Shown here: piece after piece, positions 25,778 through 39,435 of the stretch | Numbering within the stretch: the first letter of the stretch is position 1 | Layout: the number at the start of each line of letters is the position of its first letter | DNA from: Druceiella hillmani | Lineage: Eukaryota > Arthropoda > Insecta > Lepidoptera > Hepialidae | Length of the DNA stretch: 64,000 bases | Direction: 5' to 3' | NCBI GenBank assembly: GCA_039881145.1 | Contig: JAYKKI010000134.1 | Location: forward strand, 1,832,001-1,896,000 | Translations under genes and position numbers: made by a program | The notes under the pieces: model-generated | Seen by the model: only the letters and a program-made list of their open reading frames with translations | Databases searched by the model: none | What the model was told of the DNA's origin: nothing

Positions 25778-26328
25778 ACTTATCGCATTTGAATATCATT
25801 ATTTTTATACAACAATACTTATAATCTTGACGTGTGACCTTCTACGCATAATTACTTCTACGCATCATTTCACTGAAAAGATAATCAAGCTTGCAGCCAC
25901 TCTTATATGTTTTGCAAACGAAAAATAATTTGACTATAAAGAGCTTAGATTATGCACCCCACTTGCAAATTGAGTACATTGAGGTCAAATGGAAACCCTG
26001 TGATTTTCTTCAAAGTAGCATTTGTTGTTTTCAAGCGGCGTTTCTTCATCTCAAGTCGAGCTTGTTTAATATTTAAGGATAGATTGTGTCGGTTTGTTAA
26101 GGAAAATACAAGGCAACAATTTATAAAATTCTTTGTTTATTATATAAATATAAGATGTATTGCGTATACTGATGATGCGTATATGTATATGAGAACTGCT
26201 CTCATATTGCAAGAGGGTTGTTCTCAAAACAGATTCCGACGAGCTGCTTTTGGGGGAAACAGCGATTGAAAATACATATTACCTGTTCGTCATTATTATT
26301 AACATAGTTAGAAGAGGCATTTGCTGTT

Positions 26329-26397
26329 ATGTGCTGACAATTTTATCCTTAATCTTGGTTATGTCAACCAAGATTAAGAATAAAATTGTCAGCACAT
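26329..26397. repeat. 32-bp hairpin with a 5-nt loop
   Basis: The arms 26329-26360 and 26366-26397 (atgtgctgacaattttat outermost, taatcttggtt innermost) are inverted with a single mismatch around atgtc. It could be a MITE core or a cruciform-forming site. The stem is too tight for a typical microRNA precursor. Confidence 0.8.
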
Positions 26398-27035
26398 AGA
26401 TCACATATAAAATTAAATTTCTTTAAAAAATATTTATAAGCACATAAAATGAACGCAGGGATCGTAAAATATCGTTCATCCTAAGCGATAAAACAGTTTT
26501 ATTATTCCAATATTAATATTAGTAATAACTTTCCGTTACGCTTATGCAGTAAATTATTCTTACTTATTGCTAATTATATTTTTTAGCATTGTTAATAAAT
26601 TCCCCAACTAATTTATCTACATGATATGAATATACTTATACACTTATTTTTCGCTTTCTAAGAATTACGTTACATTTGCATGTACCGAAATATTCCACAA
26701 GCTCTGATCTTTTCCTATAAATAATGACTGATAAATATTATGAATGGTGTACATAAAACGGAATATATATTCGCATAGTTGTTTACAACAATAGAATGAC
26801 ATAAACACTTGAACTTTCAGAAATAGGGTACGAGTTTAAATACCACTTGGACTAGAAAAATGTTTTCTGGGTTATCATTTTTTCTAATTCCAGGAAAACG
26901 AAGACTACAATTCACCCCCCGTGCGCGTAAGGTCGCATTATATAAGCAGTGTCAAAATATTGTGATATGCGCGCTTTAGGGGTTAAGAAGTGATGTTAGA
27001 AAAAAAATTATGAATTAATTTATTATTCAAAGGTA

Positions 27036-27710
27036 ATGGCTTTTCCTAACGGAAATAATAACAAAATCCAACGTGAGATTCGTGATATTCATTGCATGTT
27101 CTATTCATTTTTGTTAGGCAGAAACTCCAAAAAAAAAGCTAATAATATTTGTAGGTATTTAGAAAACGTCTGTTCAAATTGCTATTACAGTACATATTTT
27201 AGTTTGTGGCAAATACCTAATATTTTAAACTTTTGTTTGCTTTCTCAAAAAGTAATTTTAATGGCGGTTTTACTTTTTAATAATGATTTAATTTATAGTT
27301 TTAATGACTCTTTAAAGACTTGCATAAAAATACGGGCAGGCCTGTTAAATTTGTCATTATTTTAGCGAAAAAAAGAGGAATGAGAAAACGGTTTAAAGGG
27401 TGGGGGGACTTAGGGTATGTATCCAGAGAGGATGATGGCCAATATGAATATAAGATATTTCAAATAAGCGCTTATAAAAGTAAGATCCCGATAACGAAAG
27501 GATGGATATCCGATTACGGCCTCAGCTTGTTAAAAATTTTTCGTTTTTCAAAGATCCACTGACAAATGACCCTTAATTATCAGACCTTGGTTTAGTTGAT
27601 CAAAAGCATGCTAAACATAAAAATTTCGTCACAGGTGATATATTGCCAACCGTTGAGGAGTTTCATGATCTATCCCCTGAGCATATTAGCAGATGTTGAC
27701 CAAATTCATA
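27036..27710 (+). other. Cluster of overlapping open frames, unrecognised, possibly decayed coding sequence
   Basis: One frame (27036-27365) reads from MAFPNGNNNKIQREIRDI to LLNLSLF. It overlaps by about 46 nt a second frame (27320-27562) containing GRPVKFVIILAKKRGMRKRF and DDGQYEYKIFQISAYKSKIP. Further on, near 27635-27690, another frame reads DILPTVEEFHDLSPEHISRC. These are the least repeat-like peptides outside the lectin exons, and the residue mix looks protein-like. No family was recognised. A decayed transposon ORF broken by frameshifts is the simplest explanation, and chance frames in AT-rich DNA are the alternative. Confidence 0.25.
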
Positions 27711-28079
27711 TTGAATAAACTCCTTTGAATAGAAGAATTATTCAATCCTGTTAATAAATGCCGGAGATATCCTTACTTAAAATATCTGAAAATAATATAA
27801 TGTACTTTGAACTGTCATTAACAATATTTATAACATGTTACCTCTGAGACATTTGGACTATTATTATACTTGATTAATATATGGTTAGACACATTTCATA
27901 TATTTGAACGTTCTTGGCATCCATACAAAAGCGGATCTATAGTCATGTTACGTAATTATCTATATATTAATATGTGAAGAGAAAATTTGTTACGCCTTTT
28001 TAAGCATATTGCGCTCAAATAGGAGTGTGAGATATGATATAATTTAACTTTATATGGAGGAGTGCAGAAAGCTAAAATT

Positions 28080-28198
<119 letters not shown>

Positions 28199-29746
28199 TG
28201 GCCATATGTTATTAATACACGAAGAGAAAACTTTGTACCCCTTTTTAAGCATATTGCGCGCACGGAGGTAGGCGAGATTTGGCTTAGTTTAAGTTTTACG
28301 GTTTTTTTTAACTGTTACTAACATTAAATTTTAACGTTATTAGTATTTCATGGAATTAAGGCATACAACACACGCTAATGACCTTTTTATTCAGCTGATG
28401 TAATAGAATAAAATTCAAAAAATTATATGCAATGATTATAGAGGTACACTCTTTGACAAAACACCTCAATAAGTTTCAGACCACTAGAGGCGACCAATAG
28501 TATTACGTAAAGAATAATAAGGAAGCTACATTTTATCATACAGAAATAAAATATTTATTATAAATAAACAAAAGAAAAGAAATTTTTACAATCGTCACAC
28601 AGAGATAAATGTTTCTTTTTCTGCAAATTTCGGTGTTTTAAATTTCAAACTTTCCACTGCAATATAGTGTTTACCATCAAGGGAATTACGTGATGTTTGT
28701 ATTTCAAAAATAATAACTTAATGCTATTATAATTGAAGTATAAATATCGAGTGCGAGTTTAATGGGACAGGTCGCAAAATGTAGAAAGTCATATTAAAAT
28801 TGTAGATTCATATAATAATTCACAAAGCACTTATAGTTTAACAGATGCAATTAAGTACATTACGCGAAGTCAGACGTTATTTTAAAAGTTAATTATTTCC
28901 GCAAAAGTTATTTTATTATTACCATCGCAACTCTTACCATTCCTTTAATTTCTACAGTGTATAAGATATTTATTGATGAGATTCGATATGATAGCATTGA
29001 CCTCATCCAATAGCTGAGAGGATAATATTAAGGTGAAAATATTCGCTAATAACCTTCAATAATTAGATTGTAGGCTTTTTAGATTGTGTCTAGATAATTT
29101 GAAGTAAAATTTAAAAGTTCATTAAAGTTTAAAAATAAAACCGTAAGGAGTAAGTATTCGAATAATTAGAAAGTCTTGTTAAAAAAGACGACTAATTATA
29201 ATTCTGGTTCGTATGTAATAGTGTCGTATTTATCTGCTGATGTATTTATTTTAACCCCGTATATTTACTAAATTTCCAGACTTTGACAATTTTTATGAGT
29301 ATTGCTACAATACATAGACGATTCGAATATATTTTAATTTTCTAAAAAAATCTCTGTAACAGAATTACACTGCAACAACAATTCAGAAAAATTAGTTTTC
29401 GTGTGACGTATTTTTATATAATATTTTCAACAAATTCTACTTATCTACATGTATTTAATTTTAAATAAATTTATTTTTAATAGAAGTAAAATCTAATTAG
29501 GTCGGTATATTTATGGAAATATGTATGTGAAGTTTTATTATATTTTGGCCTGTATTTATGACAAAATGCTTATAAATTTGAAATGTTGGATAATAATTAT
29601 TAAAACAATATAATCAATCAATTCGATTAAAAATAAATCAATACTGTTCATATTCATTTCCGAACAATGCTGCAAAGGAAATGTTAATTGATGCTCTGAA
29701 ATCCAATAAAGCCTATAAAATTATTTCAATATAATTGAAAAAGACA

Positions 29747-30206
29747 GTCAAGTGCGAGTAGAACTTTTGTCCTGAAGTTTCTCTAAAGAAGGTCTTTCTT
29801 CTTAAAATTATTTAATGACGAACAAATTTTTTATTTGTTTCACAAAAAATCGAACAAATAAAAAATTTGTTCGTCGTCTAAATAAAATGTCGCTCAAAAT
29901 AATTTTACTATTACTAGCACTACGTGACCTTCATTCGTACAAAATTAATAAAAATTATAGTCGTGGGATCTCGACCATGACAAGTTTTATGAGTAGGATT
30001 TTTTAACAGTTTTGGTACTATCTCAATCACAAAGTACCCTTGGTAGTTTGATGAGTAATAAGTATTAAAGCACATTATATTTAAAGACATTAATTATATC
30101 TTAATACTTTTACCCGTTTTGAGAAAAAGGTTCGTGACAGACAAACAGATGAATAGCAAAGTGATTCTATGAGAGTTCCATCATTTTCATTCCGAGGTAA
30201 CCTAGA
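29747..30206. repeat. Lepidopteran interspersed repeat, copy with both ends
   Basis: It starts gtcaagtgcgagtagaactt at 29747. It ends with gacagacaaacagatgaata, gattctatgagagttcca and a closing attccgaggtaacctag, in the same orientation as the copy at 1238. A perfect 23-bp hairpin (29817-29875) lies inside it. Confidence 0.65.
29817..29875. repeat. Perfect 23-bp hairpin with a 13-nt loop
   Basis: The arm starting gacgaacaaattttttattt at 29817-29839 is exactly inverted at 29853-29875. It lies inside the repeat copy 29747-30206. Other copies show no such stem at this point. Confidence 0.85.
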
Positions 30207-30599
30207 AAAAAATTGAATCCAAAAATTAAATTACATGTTACATAATTTATTTTTAATTCAATTGCATATATAATTTACAAAAATACTGCAGAATACGTGT
30301 ATATTTTTACGGCCGAATAAAAGCCAGAAATTTTTTTTTTTAATTTCATGAAAATTTTCATTGGAGCAATACTTTTCGTAATAAATCAACCTTTAACTCT
30401 AAGGTTGAAGAACTCTCTGATTTGTTCCGTCGGTTATTTTAACTAATTCAGCACAATTAACACGCTCACTCACCTGCGTAACATTTCCCATTTTAAAACA
30501 ATCCGGGCATAATTTACGAAACGAAAGCTTACACCGATGTTGCTCAGAAATATATTATTCAAACAAAATATGTCAACCGTAACTAAATAAGTGATCGTA

Positions 30600-30910
30600 A
30601 CTCCAGTTAAATAACACAAAAAATAGACGTCGCCCGCTCGGACGAACTTAGACGCATCAACGAATACGCAGCTTAACTTTGTACGTATAGAAAGCTCAGC
30701 ACATGTATATAAAAAGCTTGGCTCATGCAAAGCACAGACAGTGGGTGTAATATAAACGTGATTGACCCGAGCCCGTGGGCGCGGCGCGACCTCCCCATCG
30801 GTTATCACGCCTTTCTATTTACGACAATGAGTAATGGCTAACTCCAGGGGTGGCCAGGGCTAATGTATGGCTATTAAATCAACCCTCCTGTTGGGGAGTT
30901 TTTTTGAAAT
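30600..30910. other. GC-richer island, candidate regulatory element
   Basis: Includes cgtcgcccgctcggacgaac, gagcccgtgggcgcggcgcg and gggtggccagggct. A 112-codon minus-strand frame (30470-30808) crosses it but ends outside it and shows no family features. TATA-like gtatataaaaagc occurs at about 30705-30717. Confidence 0.3.
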
Positions 30911-32547
30911 GTTGTGGCGTGTTTTGCTGTATGTATTTGAATGCGGACGGACGAGTTCGTGCTCGTCTGGATATTATATGACGAATTAGTTTGCCTACAA
31001 AAGTTTGACGGGATGACGATGATATTATTTATGCGATTGAGTAGACTGATAGGAGACACAATCGTTTTTAACACAATTACTTAGCTGAATTTGGAGATGG
31101 TGGTAATAGTGATATTTATGTAAAGAGTAGCTATACTTTTAAAATTTACTTTCAGGAAAAGCTATCTTATTTACATCTGAGTAACTGCGGGAAATATCGT
31201 GTATTACGATACAGTTGTTAGGTTTGAAGATATTTAAAAATATTAACTATTCACACCAGTGAAATATATAACATGGTGAACAAATTGTTCACAATTTAAA
31301 TCGAATATATTTTTTTTTATTTTGAAATTTTTTTCTCAACCTAAAAATGTATCATCCTCAAATTTTTTTTATTAAAAACTACTTTATTATAATAAAATTA
31401 CTATGCATTTTAAACAAAATCGTCACAACATTTTAACTACGGAAGCATTTTCATTATTTCCATTTTTTTTTTGTTTTACGTCGTCATTAAATAAATAAGT
31501 TTTAATAATTAATATGCTTAAAGTATAATTTTAAGAAAAACTTTTACAATTATTTTTGTCTCAATTACATTTATGACATTTTGTTCATAACTTAAAAATA
31601 AATAATTGTGTATATGGAAATATTACATGAAAATCGAGTAAGTAGTTCTTGACATCTAGTCGAACATGCGAAAAGCCATGTAGGTAGTGGAACATTGCAT
31701 TTTGTAGTCAGTAGACATGTAATTTAATAAATTTAAATAGACGTCTAAAACCTACGTCCAATAGCACCTTTATAATAATTTAATTATAGCAGATCCTTAT
31801 AATCACCATTCCAAAAAATTTAATGTATATTTATGATACAAAAAAATAAATGATACAAATAAAAACTCTGCAAAGAGTTTAATTTGTTAGTTGAAATATA
31901 ATAAAATAGAAACCTCTGAGGCCCGAAAGAAAATTATTAAATAATTCATGAAAATTATTTGGAGACAATGCTCGATTTTTTCTGAACAAAAATATTTAGG
32001 AGATATTGAATATATTGACAAATTAAAAAGAAATACATTTTCTTGTTTTTTTCAAATTATGCTTTTGTAACTTATCACTTCATTGAAATTTAATTGATGT
32101 TTAAAATTTGTTCAAGTAGGAAATGGATTTAAATTTTAGTGGTCGATTTCCTTCTATATAAGTTGAATTACATTTTAAGTAGTAACAGCGAAAATACATC
32201 TATACTTATCGTATACATCTACGAGTGTGCGTTTATACCAATGTCGCTTTAATTTACTTCACACATTAATTCATAAAACTCACTTTATTTTATCCGTTCA
32301 TACCTTCATTGTTTTGCTTTAATAAATATATGCATTCTAATAATTATTAAAAAAAATTGTATTTTTAGATTACTTACGAGCAATAATTCATTTCATTTAG
32401 ACCACAAGAACAAATGCTTAATATGCAAAATTATTAAATGCAACACGTTCACTTTCTAGGAGGTTTTAGTACTGTGATTTATTTTAAATGTATGTACTCG
32501 TAATATAATATAAACTCAAACACAATAATTTCAATGTTAAATGAAAA

Positions 32548-32770
32548 TTGACAGTAAATTGCTAATAGAACCCGTGCCCTGAAGGTTCTGTACCATTTTA
32601 TCTTAAAGTTTAGTAAGCAGGTATTTTACAAAAATACAAAAAGACAGTTGAACACATAAAAAAATTAGTTAGTCATAAAATGTATATAGTCATAAAACAT
32701 ATGTAATTATCCAGAGCTCATTACTAGGTGTAGCATATTAAACCTCAAGGTTATGTGTTACGGTATTTTG
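32548..32770. repeat. Lepidopteran interspersed repeat, terminal fragment
   Basis: The stretch gacagtaaattgctaataga followed by acccgtgccctgaaggttct matches the 'gacagtcaagtgcgagtagaac...gggttct' end of the family. The inner limit is unclear. Confidence 0.4.
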
Positions 32771-32901
32771 CGCCCATTTTTTCGGTAATGAATATTTACT
32801 ATTCAAATGTTTAAAAATTCAAATATACAAAACAATTTTGTTCTGGTTACGATGTGACAATTATTGCTTTGTACTGGCAACTTGTTTTTTCTATAAATTT
32901 G

Positions 32902-32903
<2 letters not shown>

Positions 32904-32941
<38 letters not shown>
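32904..32941. repeat. (TA)n microsatellite
   Basis: Uninterrupted TA run of about 38 bp. Confidence 0.9.
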
Positions 32942-32943
<2 letters not shown>

Positions 32944-33614
32944 TACATTAATAATAAATGTGACGTGTTTTACAAAATTGGTTGCATATTCAGTAAACTG
33001 ACACTTCCTTGCAGCTGCTTGTTTTATTAGATGCGTTGGTGGGGTCGTGGGTTCATTGGATAGTTTATGTTCGGCTTTAGCTCATACCGTGACCAGTGCT
33101 AGTGTCATAGACAACAAAGTGAACTACTATGCACAAAGTAAAACATGAAATATGTTTAAAGAAATGGAGCGCGATATATACGAAATTGTACCGAAAGCCG
33201 TTGAATATTTCAACGAGACCAGATGAAAATAGTTAAAAAAACAAAGTATGTTTGCATACGAAAAAGTATGCATACTAGTAATAAGCTATTATGATTTTAG
33301 AAATAACTAGTTATGCGCGATACTTCGTTAACGTGGACTTTTAGAAAATATTATTAATTAACTGTAAGGTTAATACAAGTAATATCCTCTTCGTGTATCT
33401 ACGCACTTCTTTGCTGTTGTTATACTAATGCCATGAAAATATAAATATTGAAATTATATATTCGACAATTATTACAATTATTTAAATCATAACATTAAAT
33501 ATGTGAAATTGATATTGTGAGTTTATTTGTTTGGTTTTCGGCTACATGACCGATCGACGTGAAATATTATAAACATATATGTGTAGCCAGCATTTTGAAT
33601 ATGAAGTAGGATAT

Positions 33615-34631
33615 TTTATCCAGGAATAATTTAAAAGGAAAAGGAAACCCTTACAATATCACTAACGTATTTATCCGTATGTCAGTCATAATATTTTTCC
33701 CAGAAACCCTTCATATAACATATTAACACCGCATATCGCTACAACTCAAAAATATTCAGTTGACAATTTTAGGGGAAACAAATTAAATACTTAAACTTAT
33801 TTAATTTCATATCGAGTGAAGTATTTTTCGAAATGCTAGTTATAAGGGTTTTAAAATACATAATATTTTTTCATAATTTTTTGTGTTATATGTTCAAATA
33901 TATATTGAGAAATAAACGAAAATAATATGCTTCTGCTCTTCTTATATTTCTGAATCTATTTAACCTAAAATTATGAAAAATGTATCGGTTTTTAGAAACC
34001 CGCGCAAAGCATGTAGGCAAATAATATTGATGATTCTAGATGTCATAATTTGATTAAATGTTCCGCATTTTTCACACCTACAAAATATGTAGCAGGCGGT
34101 ACATTTATGTTTAGCTATTTTCAGTGTCAATTTTCTTAAAAGCTATGCGATGTAGAAACTTGAAAATCCACACAGTAACAAATGTTATTAACCCAGATGT
34201 TTATTACCACCATTTTTTTATATATTCATAAAACAATTAAAGAAGAAGTGAATAAAGGTCATAAATTGTTTTTTTCTTTTTCGTTTGACGTATAGATTCA
34301 AAAGGTTTGTTATGAGATATATAAACATATTTTGTACACAATATTCACGATATGCTAAAATATCAAATTCCACACCGTTCCGAAACTCAGAAATCATGAA
34401 ATAAACAGGGTTGGTAAAGTCTGATTAGGAAAATTATAGCGATTATCCTAGTTTTTAGCGCCATATTTTTAGGCTTGTTAAGTCATAGTACATTATACGA
34501 TGCAATATATTTACGTTGTGAAAAATTGATATTTGTAAATTTTTAATAGAATTACTATGTATGTTCAAATGTAAACAAGTAACGCAATGTGTACAGAACC
34601 CGTTTAGTGTGAGTTTTACTCGTGCTCGCCA
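33615..34631. repeat. Lepidopteran interspersed repeat, about 1-kb copy
   Basis: It starts at caggaataatttaaaaggaa and then ggaaacccttacaatatcac, followed by ccgtatgtcagtcat. It ends with gtgtacagaacccgtttagt and gtgagttttactcgtgctcg. The internal tctgaatctatttaaccta and gtagcaggcggtacattta blocks are shared with the copy at 24117-25250. Confidence 0.55.
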
Positions 34632-35558
34632 GGGTTCATTTGGTAGTAATTTTTAAATTTCACCACTTCTTTCCCTTTTCTATGTAAGCGAATCCATGAG
34701 TCAAATTCACCGTCAACGCGAATATATACTTGAAATAAAAATAATGTTGCAACGCGATTAATGGGCAATTTAAACGAAAAGTTTATGTACAAAACGGGAC
34801 AATAAAAAGAATGCACTGACCGTATTTGACTGAAGAGGTCGCGATGAAGAGGTGGGGAAACAGGTTAAAACTATTATTCTCCAAATTTAACAATCATGGA
34901 TATTGATTTAATTCTAATGGAAAATTGATATAAAGATAAGTTTTTTAAAAGAAATTTATGCTAAGAAAATATCTTTTATATTCTTTCGCTATCAAAATTT
35001 ATTATATCTTCTTCGAATATTCTATTGAGGTATATAATTTTTTAAATTGTTTATTTCTATTTTTTATCATAACCTAATACTAAATTAAGTTCTCGTATAT
35101 GCTTTATATAAATCAATTTGTTGCTGTAATATTCTCAAAATAATTTCAAATGAGTATGCTCACTAAGCACTTGTCAAATTTGGTAACGGCTTGCTTGCGT
35201 CACTTTAGTAATTACAAATGAAGATTAAAATATTTTAAGGCATTATATTTCGAAAGTACGCAATTATAATAGTAAATGGTCTAAGGGACACTTAAATAAT
35301 TTCGTTTGATTGTTATTTCAATAGCATGTTGCGGGATGAAATACGGGAAGAAAAAATCTTAGTTCGTACTTCATATGACGAGATACATGAAAAAGCACGT
35401 TTACTTATTTTACTGTATCTCCTTTGGAATCATCCAATTTCATGAAAATATTTTTGTATTATACAATAATAAAGATGAGTCACGAAACTGACTACATTTA
35501 CTTCTTGTTCTAAATCTTCAAAAATTTATGAAAGTTAATTTTGACGATTCCAAGTGGA

Positions 35559-35562
<4 letters not shown>

Positions 35563-35602
<40 letters not shown>
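35563..35602. repeat. (TA)n microsatellite
   Basis: Uninterrupted TA run of about 40 bp. Confidence 0.9.
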
Positions 35603-35603
<1 letters not shown>

Positions 35604-37947
35604 ATGTAAACGAATTACTAAATAGTTCCAGAACGTCATCATAAAATTAGTATTATTGTTAAATTTTTTGGCATTAGAATAAAAAGAAACATCCAGAGAG
35701 GATCATGTTAGTGATCCCATTAATGAATGAAATTATTATCCCACTAGCATCACTGCTAGTATAAGTGTATGGATAAAACCTAAACATTTTTAGATTTATT
35801 GTACTCCACATTTTATCTGAGCGATGTGATAATTATATTGACGAAAAAAGCAATGATGATCTTTTAATTTGTTGGGCGCTTATTAAACTTGCAAGGTATG
35901 AAGTAAACATTGACTTCTTATAAAGCAATTTGCTGAAGAAAACATAAAAAATTCCCCTTGAAATAACACAAAAGGCTATCGAAACTTGTTATTAGCTGGA
36001 AATATTTCGGGGCAATGCTTTTGAGAAAATTAAAATGCCTCGTTTTTATGCTGATAGTAAGAATACCTAGTCTCTAGAAAACGAAATTTGACATGTCATG
36101 AGCTACTTTTTTCAACATATTAATGTTTTACAATAAAACTGATATTTATGTGACGGATATAAAATGCTAATTTTTTTAGTATGTTTCCTCTTTCTCTAAA
36201 AGACATACAATTAAGTATCAGAATTCTTCTAGCAAAATTAAAATATATTTTAAGGGTCATAATACAAATTATAGCCAATCTTGGACGGAATTGAAAAATA
36301 ATTTAAAGCATTAAATGTTTTATTTCAAATATATAACTAATAATTCAATTGAAAATTGTCTTCACAGTTCTTCAGTTTCACAGCTGAATACAAAAAAAAG
36401 AATCATTATGATTTCAGCACCTTCATCACTTCATCACAACTCAAATAAAGACGGATTGTTATGAAATTTTACAAAAAGATATAGTTAAATTATGACAAAC
36501 ATGAAATACATACATATTATGCTCAAAAAATGAAACAAAAATCAGGATAATTTAATTTAATAAATACTAAGATACAAACTACTTTTCACTAATATGCATT
36601 CTTAAAAAATAGAGATATGAACAACCAAGTCATTGCACATAGTAAGTCTAATATAAAGTCAATGACGTATGACAGGCAAGAAAAATCAATCGTAAATTAC
36701 TTGGTTGATTTATGTGGCCTAACTATTTAAGAATGGCTACGAAACCATAAATGCACAACATGGGCTTAACTGGACCAAGGCGAATACAGCATTTGCCACT
36801 TAGGTTAAGTTTATAACCTTGGCAATTTTAAGAATTTAAGAGATTTCTTTTAAATACCTATATTTGGTACATTAATGAAATGAAAAATGTAAAAAATATA
36901 GACTTTTTTATAGTTCTAGACCAGAACCACACTTAACTATGATCAGTTATTACCCTATTATTAATTACACAATGTTCTTTAAAACTTTTATAACTGTTTG
37001 TTACTAAGTTACACTATTTTAATTTACTTTCGTAATATATTAATAAAAAAAGACAACTTATCGTGAATATTTTTATTCTAATTTAACCATTATTTAAATG
37101 CTAGTCGTCACTTCAGCCTGGTGTCCGAGTACTCAGGTGGAAATCTTGTCGAATCAGTCTGTCGATTATTGCAGCGCGTATAAGTTTGTGTATTTTTGTT
37201 CTCCTTGAAAATGTTAATGTTATTAAACTTTTAAGCCTATTACACATGGGGATAAAAGTTCTTCAAAAGAGCTATCTTAAATAAGGTGATTGCTTTTACG
37301 TCGTTTCTCAGAAACGCGTGACCTTATCTAAAAAAACGAATACTACTGTTGAAAACATTGTGTGGTCTCATAGGTTTTTTTTCACTGTGAATAGTAGTAA
37401 AGATACACACAACATGACAATTAGAATAGATAAATAAAATTTCGAAACAAATTATAGAATAAATAATAAAGAAGAACCATTAAATTTTGGTTAATGTTTC
37501 ATTTATAAACTAGTAATTCCATAGTTGACTTCAATTGTTGTACAGTATGGTAGCAATAAAGGCAACAATTTGTTTGGAAATAGTCTGCATAAGCTTTTTA
37601 CATTGTAGCTTCACGTAATAGCTCATTTAAGCTATAAACAGAATACCGGGAAAATGGCTCCATGCCAAAGTAATTTACATCCACCGGCAGTAGGCACATC
37701 GCAAGACATTACACTGATTTGACTGGAAATTGAGAATCTAATAATGAAATGTTTAATTAATGTCCAATAAATAGTTATTATTTTACTTTTATTGAATGGT
37801 ACTTATCTACATAAACTAGTTTTGCCAATTTTTTTCCTGCATGCAGCGGATTTCTATTTGCAAGCTTGTTTAAATGTTTTCCGGGTATAAGTTAGTACTT
37901 CGCCGAGCGTGATATTGTCAATGGGCAGGGCGCTCTTTTCCTTTATA

Positions 37948-37998
37948 AAGTGAACAAAGAGAGAGAAAAAGAGAGAAAGAGAATGAGAAAGGGAGAGT
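37948..37998. repeat. GA-rich purine tract
   Basis: Nearly all-purine on the + strand (agagagagaaaaagagagaa type). The EKERKR frame over it is a by-product. Confidence 0.75.
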
Positions 37999-38574
37999 TG
38001 GAAAATACTCTACGTTTGTGGAATCAAATAAGTTTGTTAATGTACCTGTTATATTTATTTAACTTGTCGTTTTATTTGCTTTATTTTATGCAAGTTTTAA
38101 TGATCACTCGTATGTTCATTCCCCTGCCCGATATAGTCTTTTTTTCAGAAATTATTTTACTTGAAACTTGAAATTTTATAGGTAGCGAAGAAAGTGACAG
38201 ATTTGTTTTAATTAATTTAAACGTTTTCACATAACCTATGCATATTAATTGAAAGTAAAAACTATTTTCCAAATAGAACCCCAGCCCAAAAAACTGTATA
38301 ACTCAACCCGTTGAGCAGCCTAAACATGTTTATTTTTGGATTGATTAAATTTCGTGGCTGATCACAATTTCGTGACGGCTACGTATCTTGTTTTTGTACT
38401 TTACGCAAATTTAATGTTTGAATTACCAATAGCTTTTTTATTTATTTATAATAAATAAATATGACTAAAAATAGGGAACGTGATTTTTTCTTCAAAATTT
38501 TCACTTAAATTTGTATATAAGGACTTCATCGGAAACGTTACTAATAAATTATATCAAAAATAACCCTAATTAAC

Positions 38575-38575
<1 letters not shown>

Positions 38576-38630
<55 letters not shown>
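38576..38630. repeat. (TA)n microsatellite
   Basis: Uninterrupted TA run of about 55 bp. Confidence 0.9.
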
Positions 38631-38633
<3 letters not shown>

Positions 38634-38989
38634 GTACACTAAAGCATTATTAAGTAATAGAGAGCGCAATGAATGTAATCGAGTTTCGATGATATCGGTC
38701 TAATGATAATCTAATAGGACATGACCACAGACGACATAAATTTGCTCTCTAGCAAAATCAGAATACGCTGATGGAGCTGGAAAGTGGCGACACGGACTTT
38801 TTACTATTCAAGAGTAAGCTCATCGTGTTTGAACTCGTTTAACTTGTTTTAACTAAGTAAATAGGTAGGTAAGTACATACGTAGGCATGAAGCAACTAAT
38901 AAATTAGTAAGTAAGTACATACAATCGTATACCAGTTCGAAGTTTTAAATACGGTGAAGCGAAAAGAAGGAAAATGATATACATGTTCG

Positions 38990-39038
<49 letters not shown>

Positions 39039-39068
39039 GTGTACATATATGTATATGTATATGTATAT

Positions 39069-39104
<36 letters not shown>

Positions 39105-39131
39105 GTATATGTGAATGTGTGTGTGTGTATA
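38990..39131. repeat. (TA)n microsatellite with TATG interruptions and a TG tail
   Basis: Two TA blocks separated by gtatatgtgtacatatatgt, ending in gtgtgtgtgtat. Confidence 0.9.
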
Positions 39132-39435
39132 TGGAATAACGCATGTATACAAAACCAGAATTATTTTTTGGTAATGAAAGAAAATAACCACGTTAGGGAC
39201 AAAAGCATGAACGTAAGTAGAATCGTGTACGTATATACGTAACGTGTCATAGCAATATGTGAGTGGCTACGAACTACAGGCCACAGTCTTTTTTCTTTTC
39301 AACAATTTCTTTGCTTCTTTACATTCCAAACTAATTAGCTATTTTCAATTATACAATTTTCTTAAGAACGTTTTATTTCAATCATAATTTTCAATATTTA
39401 AAAAAGAACATTTCATTTAATTTCGGGACCACTTT

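Noticed and set aside
26161..26190. IAYTDDAY, resembling the reverse-transcriptase YADD motif
   Set aside because: No other reverse-transcriptase motif surrounds it in any frame, and a short motif in AT-rich DNA is likely chance.
30470..30808. 112-codon minus-strand frame as a protein-coding gene
   Set aside because: No domain, signal peptide or splice context was recognised. It is kept only as a finding about the GC-rich block.
37950..38171. Charged frame beginning MNKEREKERKRMRK
   Set aside because: It comes from a GA-rich purine tract followed by AT-rich hydrophobic codons, with no homology signs.
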